A stretch of DNA of 6,380 nt from an uncultured Bacillaceae bacterium. GTDB lineage: Bacteria > Bacillota > Bacilli > Bacillales > Caldibacillaceae. Location: NCBI GenBank assembly GCA_937934645.1, contig CALGYZ010000103.1:1-6380 (forward strand), written 5' to 3'. Positions 5,623-6,380 of this stretch are shown one piece after another. Each line of letters opens with the position of its first letter. Within the stretch, counting starts at the first letter, position 1. The position numbers were made by a program, and so were the translations under genes. The notes beneath the pieces were generated by a model that saw only the letters and a program-made list of their open reading frames with translations, did no database searches and was not told the DNA's origin.

Positions 5623-6380
5623 CTATTCTTTTTGAAACTCTTGTATTGCTGTTTTTGCCAGTTTTGAAATGGTCATATCATCCATCGGCGGATTATGCAG
5701 TCCTGCTCGGACATCGCGGTAATATCTGGAGAGCGGATTAGATCTTTGTAAGCTTTTCGCTCCTACGATCCGCATCGCTTTATCCACGATGTCCAAAGCC
5801 GCATTCGTGACGGTATGTTTGGCTATTGCCAGTTCGTTTGTAATGAGCGGCCGGCGGTCCGGATCATCATAAGCTTCCGCCACACTGTACAGCACGTGCC
5901 GAGCTTTTGTCAGTTCCAGCTCCATTTGTCCGATCAAAGTTTGAACGTTCGGCAATTCACTTATGGTCCCTGTTATACTGTTCGGGGAATATTCCGTGGA
6001 AAATTTTACGGCATAATCCCTTGCCGCCTGGGCAATTCCCAAATAACAGGCCGGGATATGGAGGATCCAGCCGTTAATTTTGTCCCCTCTTGGTCCCTTG
6101 TTTAATTCAACGAAATTTTCGTCCGGGACTTTCACGTTGTCGAGTACGAGATCGTGGCTCTCCGTCCCTCTCATCGCAATAACATCCCATGTTTCTTCAA
6201 TAGACAGTCCTTCCGTGTCTTTCGGAATCAGGAAAAATCCGATTCCGTCCTTCTCTTCTACCCATGCCGATACGAGGAAATGGGTCAGAGCCGGAGACAT
6301 GGTCGTATAAGCTTTTCTTCCGTTAACAACCCATTTTCCGTTCTGTTTCACCGCTTTCGTTGTCGGCCTTCCTCCCCGCG
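5623..6380 (-). CDS. Acyl-CoA dehydrogenase-family flavoprotein, N-terminus cut by window edge
   Basis: The frame is open from the right edge to TAG at 5623, giving 251 C-terminal residues of a protein normally about 380-400 long. The GTG at 6351 is internal, because RGGRPTTKAV before it still matches the family. The middle beta-domain has VVNGRKAYTTMSP and MRGTESHDLVLDNVKVP; the C-terminal helical bundle begins near residue 100 of the fragment. The catalytic glutamate motif YEG(T) of medium- and short-chain dehydrogenases is replaced by GLHNPPMDD (226-234), and the alternative isovaleryl-type glutamate is also absent (INGWILH at 101-107). These changes resemble flavin-dependent monooxygenases of the same fold (DszC/SfnB type). 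It looks like B. subtilis YdbM by general resemblance, but identity cannot be proved here. It ends in a strong terminator ahead of sat. Confidence 0.85.
   Translation of the reverse strand, partial: RGGRPTTKAVKQNGKWVVNGRKAYTTMSPALTHFLVSAWVEEKDGIGFFLIPKDTEGLSIEETWDVIAMRGTESHDLVLDNVKVPDENFVELNKGPRGDKINGWILHIPACYLGIAQAARDYAVKFSTEYSPNSITGTISELPNVQTLIGQMELELTKARHVLYSVAEAYDDPDRRPLITNELAIAKHTVTNAALDIVDKAMRIVGAKSLQRSNPLSRYYRDVRAGLHNPPMDDMTISKLAKTAIQEFQKE

Overview
The window looks like chromosomal DNA of a Bacillaceae-type Firmicute. Base composition is AT-leaning, ribosome binding sites are strong and purine-rich (GGAGG, AAAGGAG), one gene uses a GTG start, promoters are of the sigma-A type, and proteins read as Bacillus-like throughout. 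The exact genus cannot be fixed from the sequence alone. There are five protein genes, two of them cut by the window edges. I see no tRNA, rRNA, CRISPR array or intact insertion sequence.

Left part (1-1960, all minus strand): a small MazG-like nucleotide pyrophosphohydrolase gene is followed, with an 8-base ATG/TAA overlap, by a large gene fusing an N-terminal phospholipase-D-type nuclease fold to a superfamily 2 helicase. The helicase runs off the left edge just after motif V. The two share one promoter and look translationally coupled. A nucleotide hydrolase joined to a nuclease-helicase is the best candidate here for a little-described nucleic-acid-processing or defence module.

Middle (2074-3714): a divergently transcribed 12-helix amino-acid permease or antiporter of the APC superfamily (AdiC/ArcD/PotE-like) on the plus strand. 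It is followed by a 201-base convergent intergenic region holding two hairpins. The larger one is a better stem on the minus-strand transcript, so it probably ends the neighbouring sat mRNA.

Right part (3715-6380, minus strand): a single-gene ATP sulfurylase (sat) unit with its own clear promoter, five 11-base-phased hexamers around that promoter, and terminators on both sides. The protein is unusual: the QTRN sulfate-binding motif is replaced and there is a roughly 180-residue C-terminal extension that is not an APS kinase. Upstream lies the 3' part of an acyl-CoA-dehydrogenase-family gene whose protein lacks both usual catalytic glutamates, which suggests a flavin monooxygenase-like activity. 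Its position beside sat fits sulfur metabolism, but that link is inferred.
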